Shown piece by piece: positions 34,876 to 42,410 of a DNA stretch of 64,000 nucleotides (the stretch's first letter is position 1; every line of letters starts with the position of its first letter). Under the pieces are notes generated by a model, which saw nothing but the letters and a program-made list of their open reading frames with translations, ran no database searches and had not been told where the DNA came from. The stretch spans positions 124,001-188,000 of the forward strand of contig NZ_JALIRM010000004.1 of NCBI RefSeq assembly GCF_022900255.1. Reading direction: 5' to 3'. A program made the translations under genes and the position numbers. Origin of the DNA: Lederbergia wuyishanensis (GTDB lineage Bacteria > Bacillota > Bacilli > Bacillales > Bacillaceae_C).

Positions 34876-35808
34876 TTGGAGAAATTTGCAGAATATAACT
34901 CTGCTCAATTATTGAAACCCAATAAAAAAGTTAGAATTGAGCGAACCGGTAAAATGCTGACACTAGCAGCGGTCGGCCTAACTATCGGAATAGCATTTGC
35001 TATTCTCTTTCTCGTTTCGTCTAAAGGTTTATCCACCTTCTATATTAATAAAGGCAGTGTGATCGAGTTTTTAACAGGTCTAAAATGGAATCCTGGAGTA
35101 AAGAACGAATTAGGTAAACCAATTATCGGAGCTCTGCCTTTTATCTTTGGTTCCTTTGCAGTGACCTTTTTATCTGCTGCAATTTGTGCACCAGTGGCCA
35201 TTGGGGCAGCTGTCTTTATGACAGAAATTTCACCAAAATTTGGAAAGAAAATTTTGCAGCCTGTTATTGAACTGCTTGTCGGAATTCCGTCAGTTGTATA
35301 TGGATTTATCGGCTTGTCCGTTGTAGTTCCCTTCATTAGAAACCATATTACTGGGAGTGGGTTCGGTATTGCAGCCGGTACGATTGTGCTTTCAATCATG
35401 ATTTTGCCTACTATTACAAGCTTATCCGCTGATGCGATTAGAGGGGTACCAAGGCAGCTGCGTGAAGCTTCACTTGCTCTTGGTGCAACTCGTTGGCAGA
35501 CTATTTTTCGTGTAGTGTTGAAAACGGCACGTCCCGGCTTACTAACAGCTGTTATTTTTGGTATGGCACGTGCCTTTGGTGAAGCACTTGCGGTCCAAAT
35601 GGTAATCGGAAACTCTTCTGTTATTCCTACTTCCCTATTTGAGCCCGCTTCAACATTAACAAGTATTTTGACAATGGGTATGGGTTACACCGTCATGGGG
35701 CAAGCGGAAAATAATGCCCTATGGTCACTGGCACTCGTACTGTTAATTATGTCGTTAATCTTTATTATTGCAGTAAGAATGATTGGAAAGGGGAGAAAAG
35801 AGGCATGA
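34876..35808 (+). CDS. pstC: Phosphate ABC transporter permease PstC
   Basis: 310 residues, TTG start 8 bases after AAAGGAG. Six membrane segments; an extracytoplasmic loop (about 55-85) follows TM1, as usual for PstC. The EAA-type coupling loop is REASLALGATRWQTIFRVVLK near 198-218. It forms the phosphate channel with PstA, whose ATG overlaps this stop by 4 bases. Confidence 0.95.
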   Translation: MEKFAEYNSAQLLKPNKKVRIERTGKMLTLAAVGLTIGIAFAILFLVSSKGLSTFYINKGSVIEFLTGLKWNPGVKNELGKPIIGALPFIFGSFAVTFLSAAICAPVAIGAAVFMTEISPKFGKKILQPVIELLVGIPSVVYGFIGLSVVVPFIRNHITGSGFGIAAGTIVLSIMILPTITSLSADAIRGVPRQLREASLALGATRWQTIFRVVLKTARPGLLTAVIFGMARAFGEALAVQMVIGNSSVIPTSLFEPASTLTSILTMGMGYTVMGQAENNALWSLALVLLIMSLIFIIAVRMIGKGRKEA

Positions 35809-36689
35809 ATGCAAAGCTTGCAGACCGTATAGCTACAATTGTATTTTATTTGATTGCATTTATTATTGTTCTCGTTCTTGCAAGTCTTTTAGGGTATGTT
35901 CTTTATCATGGTTTACCAAAGCTGAGCTGGCATTTCATAACCTCTCCTCCGCAAATATTTAAACCCGGCGGTGGGGTAGGCCCACAGTTGTTTAATTCAT
36001 TTTATTTACTTGTGCTCACAATGATAATTACAATACCCCTCTCACTTGGTGCTGGAATTTATATGGCAGAATACGCAAAAAAGAACGCGTTCACTGATTT
36101 TATTCGAACAATGATTGAAGTTTTATCTTCACTTCCATCCATTGTTGTCGGTTTGTTCGGCTTTTTGTTTTTCGTTATCTATATGGGGTGGGGATTCTCA
36201 ATTCTATCAGGTTCACTTGCTTTGACGGTTTTTAATTTGCCACTTATGGTGCGCGTAGTAGAGGAATCTATTAACAATATTCCAAGACAGCAAAGAGAGG
36301 CAGGACTTGCACTTGGCGTCTCACGCTGGGAAACAATGACGACGATTATTTTACCAGCAGCTCTGCCAGGAATAATAACTGGGGTTATCTTGGCTTCCGG
36401 AAGAGTGTTCGGTGAAGCTGCAGCTTTAATATATACTGCTGGAATGAGTACACCTAATTTAGACTTTTCGAATTGGAACCCGTTATCCCCCACATCTCCT
36501 CTTAATCCAATGAGACCAGCGGAAACGTTAGCTGTTCATATTTGGAAAATAAACGGAGAAGGAATCATTCCTGATATTGAAGCAGTTTCAGATGGCGCAG
36601 CTGCTCTTCTTTTGCTTGCTATATTAATTTTTAATTTTGGAGCTCGTTTGATTGGCGGTCTTGTTTATAAAAAAATGACTTCCTCATAA
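35805..36689 (+). CDS. pstA: Phosphate ABC transporter permease PstA
   Basis: 294 residues from the ATG at 35805, which overlaps the pstC stop (ATGA) and has GGGGAGAAAAGAGG upstream; the frame is open far into pstC but the extra residues are meaningless. Six membrane segments, family mark WHFITSPPQIFKPGGGVGPQ after TM1, and the coupling loop REAGLALGVSRWETM. Partner of PstC. Confidence 0.95.
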   Translation: MNAKLADRIATIVFYLIAFIIVLVLASLLGYVLYHGLPKLSWHFITSPPQIFKPGGGVGPQLFNSFYLLVLTMIITIPLSLGAGIYMAEYAKKNAFTDFIRTMIEVLSSLPSIVVGLFGFLFFVIYMGWGFSILSGSLALTVFNLPLMVRVVEESINNIPRQQREAGLALGVSRWETMTTIILPAALPGIITGVILASGRVFGEAAALIYTAGMSTPNLDFSNWNPLSPTSPLNPMRPAETLAVHIWKINGEGIIPDIEAVSDGAAALLLLAILIFNFGARLIGGLVYKKMTSS

Positions 36690-36743
36690 TAAAGAAAAGT
36701 AAGAATCGATTGGAAATAAGCTTGTATAAAAGGAGGCAACTAA

Positions 36744-37580
36744 ATGGCCACCCAAACAATGATGTATAAAAAAAGTAATAACTCTAAGCGCATGGCACAG
36801 TTAAAATCAGTTTCAAATCAAGGGAAAGAGTTTGCGATGGAGACGGAAGGATTATATGTCTACTATGGAAAGAAAGAGGCAATCAAAAACATCTCTTTAT
36901 CTTTTCCGAAAAACGGCGTGACTGCTCTTATCGGACCATCTGGCTGCGGGAAGTCCACGTATTTGCGCAGCTTAAATCGAATGAATGATGAAATAGAAAA
37001 CTGCAGAATAGAAGGAAGTATTATATATAAAGGTGTAGATATTAACTCACCAATGGCAAATGTATTCGAAGTAAGAAAGCAAATAGGAATGGTTTTCCAA
37101 AGACCGAATCCATTTGCTAAATCAATTTATCGAAATGTTGCTTATGGTCCGGCTCATCACGGAATAAAAAATAAAAACAAGCTTGATGAAATTGTGGAAG
37201 ATAGTTTACGGAAAGCTGCTTTATGGGACGAAGTAAAAGATAAGCTTCATCAATCTGCACTTGCCTTATCTGGTGGTCAGCAACAGCGCCTATGCATTGC
37301 CAGAGCGCTAGCGATGAATCCTGACGTGCTGCTTCTTGACGAACCGGCTTCTGCACTTGATCCCGTTTCAACTGGAAAAATTGAAGAATTAATTGGTGAA
37401 CTGAAAAAGGATTATTCGATTATTATCGTCACCCACAATATGCAACAGGCGGCACGTATTTCGGATAACACTGCATTTTTCTATATGGGAGAAGTTATTG
37501 AATACGGAGAAACCGAGCAAATTTTTACAAACCCCTACAATGAGCAAACCGAACATTACATCTCAGGGAATTTTGGATAA
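36744..37580 (+). CDS. pstB: Phosphate ABC transporter ATP-binding protein PstB, copy 1
   Basis: 278 residues, ATG 8 bases after AAAGGAGG. It has an N-terminal extension of about 30 residues before the ABC domain. Walker A is GPSGCGKST, the signature [19 protein letters not shown], and Walker [13 protein letters not shown]. Uses ATP to drive PstCA. It is roughly two-thirds identical by eye to copy 2, which follows after 14 bases. B. subtilis has the same doublet, PstBA and PstBB. Confidence 0.95.
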   Translation: MATQTMMYKKSNNSKRMAQLKSVSNQGKEFAMETEGLYVYYGKKEAIKNISLSFPKNGVTALIGPSGCGKSTYLRSLNRMNDEIENCRIEGSIIYKGVDINSPMANVFEVRKQIGMVFQRPNPFAKSIYRNVAYGPAHHGIKNKNKLDEIVEDSLRKAALWDEVKDKLHQSALALSGGQQQRLCIARALAMNPDVLLLDEPASALDPVSTGKIEELIGELKKDYSIIIVTHNMQQAARISDNTAFFYMGEVIEYGETEQIFTNPYNEQTEHYISGNFG

Positions 37581-37594
37581 AAGGTGGGATTAAT

Positions 37595-38380
37595 ATGGCA
37601 GTGACACTATTGAAGGCAAGAAATGAGAAAACCGTTATCCGGACTGAGCAGCTCCAATTTTACTACAGCAAAGTTCATGCATTGAAAAATATCAATCTTG
37701 ATTTAAAACAAAATCAAGTAACAGCTTTAATTGGACCGTCGGGATGTGGAAAGTCCACTTTTCTTCGCACACTGAATAGGATGAACGATTTAATTCCAGG
37801 AACGCGAACAGAAGGGAAAATATTAATCGGTGATATGGATATCACTTCACCTCAAATAGATACAGTGGATTTGCGCAAACGAATCGGCATGGTTTTTCAA
37901 CAGGCTAATCCTTTCCCTATGTCTATTTATGACAATATCGCTTACGGCCCACGCATACATGGGCAAAAAAACAAGAAAAAGTTGGACGAAATTGTAGAAT
38001 CCAGTTTAAAGGCAGCGGCCCTTTGGGATGAAGTAAAAGATAATCTAGGGAAAATTGCCACTGGTTTGTCTGGGGGACAGCAGCAGCGGCTTGTATTGGC
38101 GAGAGTGCTTGCTGTGAAGCCGGAAATCATTTTAATGGATGAACCTACATCCGCGCTAGATCCAATTTCAACAGCGAAACTAGAACAATTAATTTTGGAA
38201 TTGAAAAAAGAGTATACAATCATCATAGTCACCCACAACATGCAGCAGGCGGCACGTGTTTCAGATGAAACGGCCTTTTTCCTTAATGGAGAAGTGGTCG
38301 AGTTTGCCGACACGAATACCATTTTCACAAATCCAAAAATGAAACAGACAGAAGATTATATATCTGGCCGTTTTGGTTAA
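37595..38380 (+). CDS. pstB: Phosphate ABC transporter ATP-binding protein PstB, copy 2
   Basis: 261 residues, ATG after AAAGGTGGG. Walker [10 protein letters not shown], signature [19 protein letters not shown], Walker [13 protein letters not shown], ending EQTEHY-like block [12 protein letters not shown]. It lacks the long N-terminal extension of copy 1. Whether the two ATPases form homodimers or a mixed pair cannot be told from sequence. Confidence 0.95.
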   Translation: MAVTLLKARNEKTVIRTEQLQFYYSKVHALKNINLDLKQNQVTALIGPSGCGKSTFLRTLNRMNDLIPGTRTEGKILIGDMDITSPQIDTVDLRKRIGMVFQQANPFPMSIYDNIAYGPRIHGQKNKKKLDEIVESSLKAAALWDEVKDNLGKIATGLSGGQQQRLVLARVLAVKPEIILMDEPTSALDPISTAKLEQLILELKKEYTIIIVTHNMQQAARVSDETAFFLNGEVVEFADTNTIFTNPKMKQTEDYISGRFG

Positions 38381-38410
38381 TGAAAAACTTAAAATTAGGT
38401 GGGATTAATG

Positions 38411-39067
38411 ATGGCAATTAGAAGTCAGTTTGGAGAAAAATTAAATGAGCTTCACCAAGAACTGCTGACGATGGGAATGATGGTTGAAGAAGCGGTATAT
38501 AAAGCTGTAAAGTCTCTTCTCGAAAAAGATGTAGATTTGGCAAAATCAGTTTTAGACGGTGATAAGGCCATTAATGAAGCAGAGATTGGAATTGAGAAAA
38601 CATGCTTTTCATTAATAGCATTACAGCAGCCAGTAGGAAGCGATTTACGCAGAATTGCTACAACGCTAAAGGTTGCAACCGACTTGGAGCGAATGGCAGA
38701 TCATGCAGTTAGCTTTGCACAAACAACGATTAGTCTAAAAGATGAAAAATATGCCAAGCCGTTGATCGATATTCCAAAAATGGGCGAGCTTGTTCAGAAA
38801 ATCGTTCGTGACTCATTGAGTGCTTACATTAAAATGGATCACGAGGCAGCAGTGGAAATTGCAAAACAGGATGACGTAATTGATGAATATTTTAATAAAG
38901 TTTTTACTGACCTAATTGATTTAATGGGGAAAGACAAGAATTTAATTCATCAAGGGACCCATTTGCTTCTAGCAGCTCAATATTTAGAAAGAATCGGTGA
39001 CTACGCTACAAACATTTGTGAGTGGATTGTTTATATGTCTCAAGGTAAAATGGTTGAATTAAATTAA
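38411..39067 (+). CDS. phoU: Phosphate transport regulator PhoU
   Basis: 218 residues from the ATG at 38411, with AGGTGGG 7 bases upstream; an ATG at 38408 is an alternative. It is a tandem of two three-helix PhoU repeats; each holds the acidic metal-site block (DLERMADHAVSFA near 100-112 and YLERIGDYATNICEW near 193-207). PhoU restrains the Pst transporter and, in many bacteria, PhoR signalling. Last gene of the pst operon. The B. subtilis pst operon is not known to me to end in phoU. Confidence 0.94.
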   Translation: MAIRSQFGEKLNELHQELLTMGMMVEEAVYKAVKSLLEKDVDLAKSVLDGDKAINEAEIGIEKTCFSLIALQQPVGSDLRRIATTLKVATDLERMADHAVSFAQTTISLKDEKYAKPLIDIPKMGELVQKIVRDSLSAYIKMDHEAAVEIAKQDDVIDEYFNKVFTDLIDLMGKDKNLIHQGTHLLLAAQYLERIGDYATNICEWIVYMSQGKMVELN

Positions 39068-39072
39068 CTAGT

Positions 39073-39112
39073 TGGACTTTCAGCATTGTCTGAAAGTCTA
39101 TTCTTTTTTTAT
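39073..39112 (+). terminator. Rho-independent terminator after the pst operon
   Basis: GACTTTCAG (39075-39083), loop CATTGT, CTGAAAGTC (39090-39098), then TATTCTTTTTTT. Confidence 0.9.
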
Positions 39113-39124
39113 TAATGTAGTTTG

Positions 39125-39226
39125 ATTTTCGCTTTTGGTGTGACTTTACATGGATGGAGGGGGAACCATCAGATGCTTGATTCGCCTGTGGAGTAAGGGT
39201 TTCACTCCAATCATTTAAGCGAAAAT
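39125..39226. other. Possible folded RNA or repeat, three-stem structure
   Basis: ATTTTCGCTT (39125-39134) pairs perfectly with AAGCGAAAAT (39217-39226). Inside are two hairpins, GATGG/CCATC (39154-39170) and TGGAGT/ACTCCA (39189-39209), giving a three-way junction. It lies after the pst terminator and before the marR promoter, so it is not part of either message as drawn. No known family recognised. Confidence 0.4.
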
Positions 39227-39238
39227 ACTGTCTTGAAG

Positions 39239-39267
39239 TTTACAAATGTTTATTAATAAATTATAAT
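39239..39267 (+). promoter_or_regulatory. Sigma-A promoter of marR-MFS operon
   Basis: TTTACA (39239-39244), 17-bp spacer, TATAAT (39262-39267). Strong vegetative match. Confidence 0.8.
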
Positions 39268-39273
39268 TAATAC

Positions 39274-39285
39274 TTACCTAGGTAA
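39274..39285 (+). promoter_or_regulatory. Palindrome at the marR transcription start, likely operator
   Basis: TTACCTAGGTAA is a perfect 12-bp palindrome 7 bases after the -10, over the expected start site. MarR proteins bind such sites as dimers, so autoregulation is likely. Confidence 0.6.
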
Positions 39286-39304
39286 ATAAAATGAGGTGAA
39301 AATA

Positions 39305-39706
39305 GTGAATCCATTGTTCCATGAAATTTTCCAAAAGACTCGTAATTTAAGTAAAGAATTGAATAACACGGTAAAGGAATTTGATTTATTTGCTGCTCAA
39401 TGGAGTGTTTTATATATTGTTCAGCAAAACGGAGAAATGACGCTGACGCAAATATGGAAATATTTAAATGTGGAGGCACCGACTATATCAAGGACGGTCC
39501 AAAGGTTAATTGAGTTAGGATGGTTAACTGAAAAGTTTGGTGAGGATCGCAGAGAGAAGATGGTGAGTTTATCAGATGATGCTAAAAAAAAGTTTAAGGC
39601 GATTGAAGAAGCTGTTATAAATTTCGAAAGTCAATTTTTACAACATCTATCTGAAGAAGAGCAAAGTCAACTAATCATGTTACTTAAGAAAATGAAGAAA
39701 GGATGA
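39305..39706 (+). CDS. MarR family transcriptional regulator
   Basis: 133 residues from a GTG at 39305, 5-6 bases after GAGGTGA; a GTG at 39296 lies inside that site. Winged helix-turn-helix with helix-turn-helix at about 45-75 (MTLTQIWKYLNVEAPTISRTVQRL) and the wing DRREKMVSLSDDAKK. Helices at both ends give the dimer. It probably represses its own operon through the palindrome upstream and is released by a ligand that the adjoining MFS pump exports. Its stop overlaps the pump's ATG. Confidence 0.9.
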   Translation: MNPLFHEIFQKTRNLSKELNNTVKEFDLFAAQWSVLYIVQQNGEMTLTQIWKYLNVEAPTISRTVQRLIELGWLTEKFGEDRREKMVSLSDDAKKKFKAIEEAVINFESQFLQHLSEEEQSQLIMLLKKMKKG

Positions 39707-40908
39707 CATCTTTGGAAAAAAGAGAACCAATTTGGACAAAAACATTTATTAGTTTATTCTGTACCAATTTATCCGTTTTTAGTGTGTTTTATGGTTTAGT
39801 CACAACCTTGCCACTATATGCGCTTGAAAGCTTAAACAGGACAGATAAAGATGCCGGACTATTAATGACGATATTTCTTTTATCTGCAATAGTAGTCAGA
39901 CCTTTTACAGGTAAAATACTAGATATTTATGGGAAAAGAAAAATGTTATGGATCAGTTTAGTATTATATTTAATTTGTACGATATTGTATGCTGTTGTTA
40001 AACCATTTTCTGGATTATTACTTTTGCGTTTTATACAGGGTATTTGGTTTAGCATTGCTACAACAGCAGGTGGATCTTTAGCGGCAGATAATGTGCCAAT
40101 GTCTAGACGTGGAGCTGGATTAGGCTATTTTACAATGTCCACCAATTTAGCAGTTGTTCTTGGACCTATTCTTTCACTTTTAATTGTTCAAACCTTTTCA
40201 TTTAATGCACTATTTATCGTTATGAGTTTGTTAATGGTTGTTGGTACTTCTCTATCTTTAACCATTCAATCAGATAAAAAGTTTGAAAAAAGTATATCCT
40301 CAAAAAGAGCTTTTTCCATTCATGACTTATTCGAAAAAAAATCCGTTCCTATTGCTCTGCTAAGCAGTCTAATTTCTTTCTCTTATGCTAGTGTCTTATC
40401 ATTTTTGTCGATATATGCTCAGCAAAAACACATGTTGCATTTGGCAACTGTTTTTTATTTGGTTTATGCGTCTGCGATGTTATTGACTCGACCGTATACA
40501 GGTAGATGGTTTGATGAAAAAGGACCAAAATTTGTAATTATACCTGGTTTCATAAGTTTTTGTGGAGGACTAATTCTATTAGCCTTTATAAACTCATCTT
40601 ATTTATTTTTACTATCAGGTATTTTAATTGGCTTCGGATATGGAGCACTTGTTCCAAGTCTACAAACTCTTTCTGTACAGGCAACCAGTCCGGAAAGAAG
40701 TGGATACGCTACAGCAACCTTCTTTACACTTTTCGATATTGGAATTGCAGCCGGTTCCTACATTCTAGGATTAATTGCAGTACATTTTGGTTATCAAAAT
40801 GTGTATGTGTTATCGGGACTTATTGTTTTGATTATATTAGTGTTATATTTAGTTGCAGAAAAGAAAAAATCCTTGGTGCATAATACTGTTTCAGCTAAGG
40901 ATATGTAA
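39703..40908 (+). CDS. MFS drug-type efflux transporter
   Basis: 401 residues with twelve membrane segments. MFS motif A is DIYGKRKMLW near 68-77, and the second half has the matching RWFDEKGPKFVII. The start ATG overlaps the marR stop (ATGA); a TTG 9 bases on is an alternative. It resembles multidrug or sugar-efflux members of the YfkF/YwoG type. The substrate is unknown; pairing with marR suggests a toxic compound. Translation is coupled to the regulator. Confidence 0.88.
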   Translation: MTSLEKREPIWTKTFISLFCTNLSVFSVFYGLVTTLPLYALESLNRTDKDAGLLMTIFLLSAIVVRPFTGKILDIYGKRKMLWISLVLYLICTILYAVVKPFSGLLLLRFIQGIWFSIATTAGGSLAADNVPMSRRGAGLGYFTMSTNLAVVLGPILSLLIVQTFSFNALFIVMSLLMVVGTSLSLTIQSDKKFEKSISSKRAFSIHDLFEKKSVPIALLSSLISFSYASVLSFLSIYAQQKHMLHLATVFYLVYASAMLLTRPYTGRWFDEKGPKFVIIPGFISFCGGLILLAFINSSYLFLLSGILIGFGYGALVPSLQTLSVQATSPERSGYATATFFTLFDIGIAAGSYILGLIAVHFGYQNVYVLSGLIVLIILVLYLVAEKKKSLVHNTVSAKDM

Positions 40909-41007
40909 CTGTTGTGAAAAAATTAGATCGAGCTTAATCACACGTTTAATTGACAAAAAATTAAGTAGTTAGTTAATAATGGATAATCCTACAGTAATAT
41001 ATGAGTT

Positions 41008-41205
41008 AAGTGATTTCAGCAACGATCCACGCGATTTCGTAGTAGAAAGGTAAGAAATCAAGTGATTCCAGCCAAGATCCACGCGTATTCGTAGCAGAAA
41101 GGTAAGAAACCAAGTGATTTCAGCCACGATTCAAGCGTATTCGTAGCTGAAAGGTATGAAACTAAGTGATCTCAGCAACGATCCATGGTTATTTGTAGCT
41201 TTTTT
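41008..41205. repeat. 52-bp tandem repeat array, nearly four units, each a potential hairpin
   Basis: Units begin AAGTGAT at 41008, 41060, 41112 and 41164, exactly 52 bp apart; the fourth is shortened. Each contains TTTCAGCnACGA and TCGTAGCnGAAA, which pair around a loop of about 11 bases, and ends with GGTAAGAAA. The first three units differ at only a few sites. No open frame runs through it. The rest of 40909-41495 shows nothing I can name. Confidence 0.8.
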
Positions 41206-41495
41206 GCTAATATCCAAAGTTATTCGTGGTAGATTTGTTCAAGCAAAGTAAATTCTCAAATAATTTATAGCATATTCTTGACAAGTGATACGCTTTCTTT
41301 TGCAATTTAACGTAAACCATGTCAATCTTATTCCTATGAATTTTGATTCTTTCTGAAAAAGTTTAATCTATTGTCTTTTTATTAATAGGAGAATGCAAAA
41401 ATTAGAAAAAAATCTCTCTTTTTATAAAAAAATCCTTGCTTTTTACTATTGTTTAAGAAAAACTGAACATATAGCTCGATGTGAGGTGTTTTTTT

Positions 41496-41735
41496 ATGAT
41501 TGATAAAATAATATCTGCCATTTTCTTACCTGTACTACTTATGATTTTTTTTACTAGAGTGACGTATAGCCGGACAGTTGGTTTTCTCCTAACGATTGCA
41601 TTAATTATTGTATCGGCGTATAAAGGGTATATTCAGACATGGTGGTTAATTGTAATAGAAGCAGCCTCGCTGACAGTAGGCCTGTATGCTACCAATCAAT
41701 TGAAAAGTAAAAAGAAAAATAATACATCAACGTAA
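41496..41735 (+). CDS. csbA: CsbA family small membrane protein
   Basis: 79 residues from the ATG at 41496, with GAGGTG 8 bases upstream. Three hydrophobic segments; LLMIFFTRVTYSRTVGFLLT and AYKGYIQTWWL align with B. subtilis CsbA (LVVLFTRVTYNHYVAIALTA), and the gene sits before uvrB as there. CsbA of B. subtilis is controlled by sigma-B, and its job is unknown. Upstream a GTTTAA (41451-41456) matches a sigma-B -35, but no GGGTAT-like -10 follows at the right distance. Confidence 0.88.
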   Translation: MIDKIISAIFLPVLLMIFFTRVTYSRTVGFLLTIALIIVSAYKGYIQTWWLIVIEAASLTVGLYATNQLKSKKKNNTST

Positions 41736-41738
41736 TAC

Positions 41739-41788
41739 GGAGTAAGTCATCCACATCGTTTCAACGATGGATGCCTGACTCCATTTTT
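41739..41788 (+). terminator. Terminator after csbA
   Basis: GGAGT...GTCATCCA-ATCGT pairs with ACGAT-GGATGCCTGACTCC in a long imperfect stem (41739-41782) followed by ATTTTT. Confidence 0.75.
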
Positions 41789-41870
41789 CATTTTGTAAAG
41801 TTTTCGTCCATATTAATTAGAACGACTAGGTCGCATATCAATATTAAAATAATTTTAAGGAGCGATTAAT

Positions 41871-42113
41871 ATGTTAATGCCTAGATTGACAGCAGAAAAA
41901 AAGCGGGAAATGATTCGAGAAATTCAAAACTATTTTTGGGAGGAACGCGGTGAAGAAATCGGTGAGATTGCCGCTGAAACGTGTTTTGAATTTATAAAAG
42001 ATCGACTTGGACCTGTATTTTATAACGCGGCTATCCGAGATGCACGTGAAATAGCGGAACAAAGAATGCAAACTCTTGAAGAAGACCTATATGCCCTCGA
42101 AAAACAATTGTAA
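41871..42113 (+). CDS. DUF2164 family protein
   Basis: 80 residues. The pattern REIQNYFWEERGEEIGEIAAE, then GPVFYNAAIRDAREIAEQR and LEEDLYALEKQL, matches DUF2164 (family words yNqAvrDA and LeeDLyaLe). Mostly helical, cytoplasmic, function unknown. AAGGAG lies 8 bases before the ATG. Situated between csbA and uvrB. Confidence 0.85.
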   Translation: MLMPRLTAEKKREMIREIQNYFWEERGEEIGEIAAETCFEFIKDRLGPVFYNAAIRDAREIAEQRMQTLEEDLYALEKQL

Positions 42114-42120
42114 TATAAAC

Positions 42121-42134
42121 CAAATATATGTTCG
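42121..42134 (+). promoter_or_regulatory. Possible LexA (SOS) box before uvrB
   Basis: CAAATATATGTTCG matches the Bacillus SOS consensus CGAACATATGTTCG at 12 of 14 positions. It lies 13 bases before the -35. uvrB-uvrA is an SOS operon in B. subtilis. Confidence 0.5.
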
Positions 42135-42147
42135 CTTTTTGCTGGTT

Positions 42148-42177
42148 TTTACAATATAGGTTGTGGTAAAATATAAT
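42148..42177 (+). promoter_or_regulatory. Sigma-A promoter of uvrBA
   Basis: TTTACA (42148-42153), 18-bp spacer, TATAAT (42172-42177). It predicts a leader of about 225 bases before uvrB. Confidence 0.7.
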
Positions 42178-42246
42178 ACATGATTAATTGCATATAAATG
42201 TTGTCAATAATGGTAGTTATATGTTTTCGGATAAAGCTTACTCGGT

Positions 42247-42384
42247 GATTTTTCCACAAAGTAAATTGGGGTAGAAGACACGATTCTTTTTATGAAAGAG
42301 GAAGTGCAGTAAGAGCTAAGTACCACCCGCTGAATGTTAGTGTCGGAGTGGAAAAAATCTGAGTTTTAACAGAGTCTTCAGATT
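42247..42384 (+). other. Structured leader RNA candidate before uvrB
   Basis: GATTTTTCCAC (42247-42257) pairs with GTGGAAAAAATC (42348-42359), enclosing about 90 bases. AATCTGA (42356-42362), which shares bases with that stem, can instead pair with TCAGATT (42378-42384). Two exclusive stems suggest an attenuator-like switch, but there is no T-run for a terminator. It does not match a riboswitch class I know. Confidence 0.45.
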
Positions 42385-42410
42385 AAAAGTGAGAGTAGGG
42401 GGCCGCCATT

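Noticed and set aside
41008-41205. CRISPR array
   Set aside because: The units are head-to-tail copies with no unique spacers, and no cas genes are near.
41451-41476. Sigma-B promoter before csbA
   Set aside because: GTTTAA is present but the expected GGGTAT-like -10 is not found 12-15 bp on.
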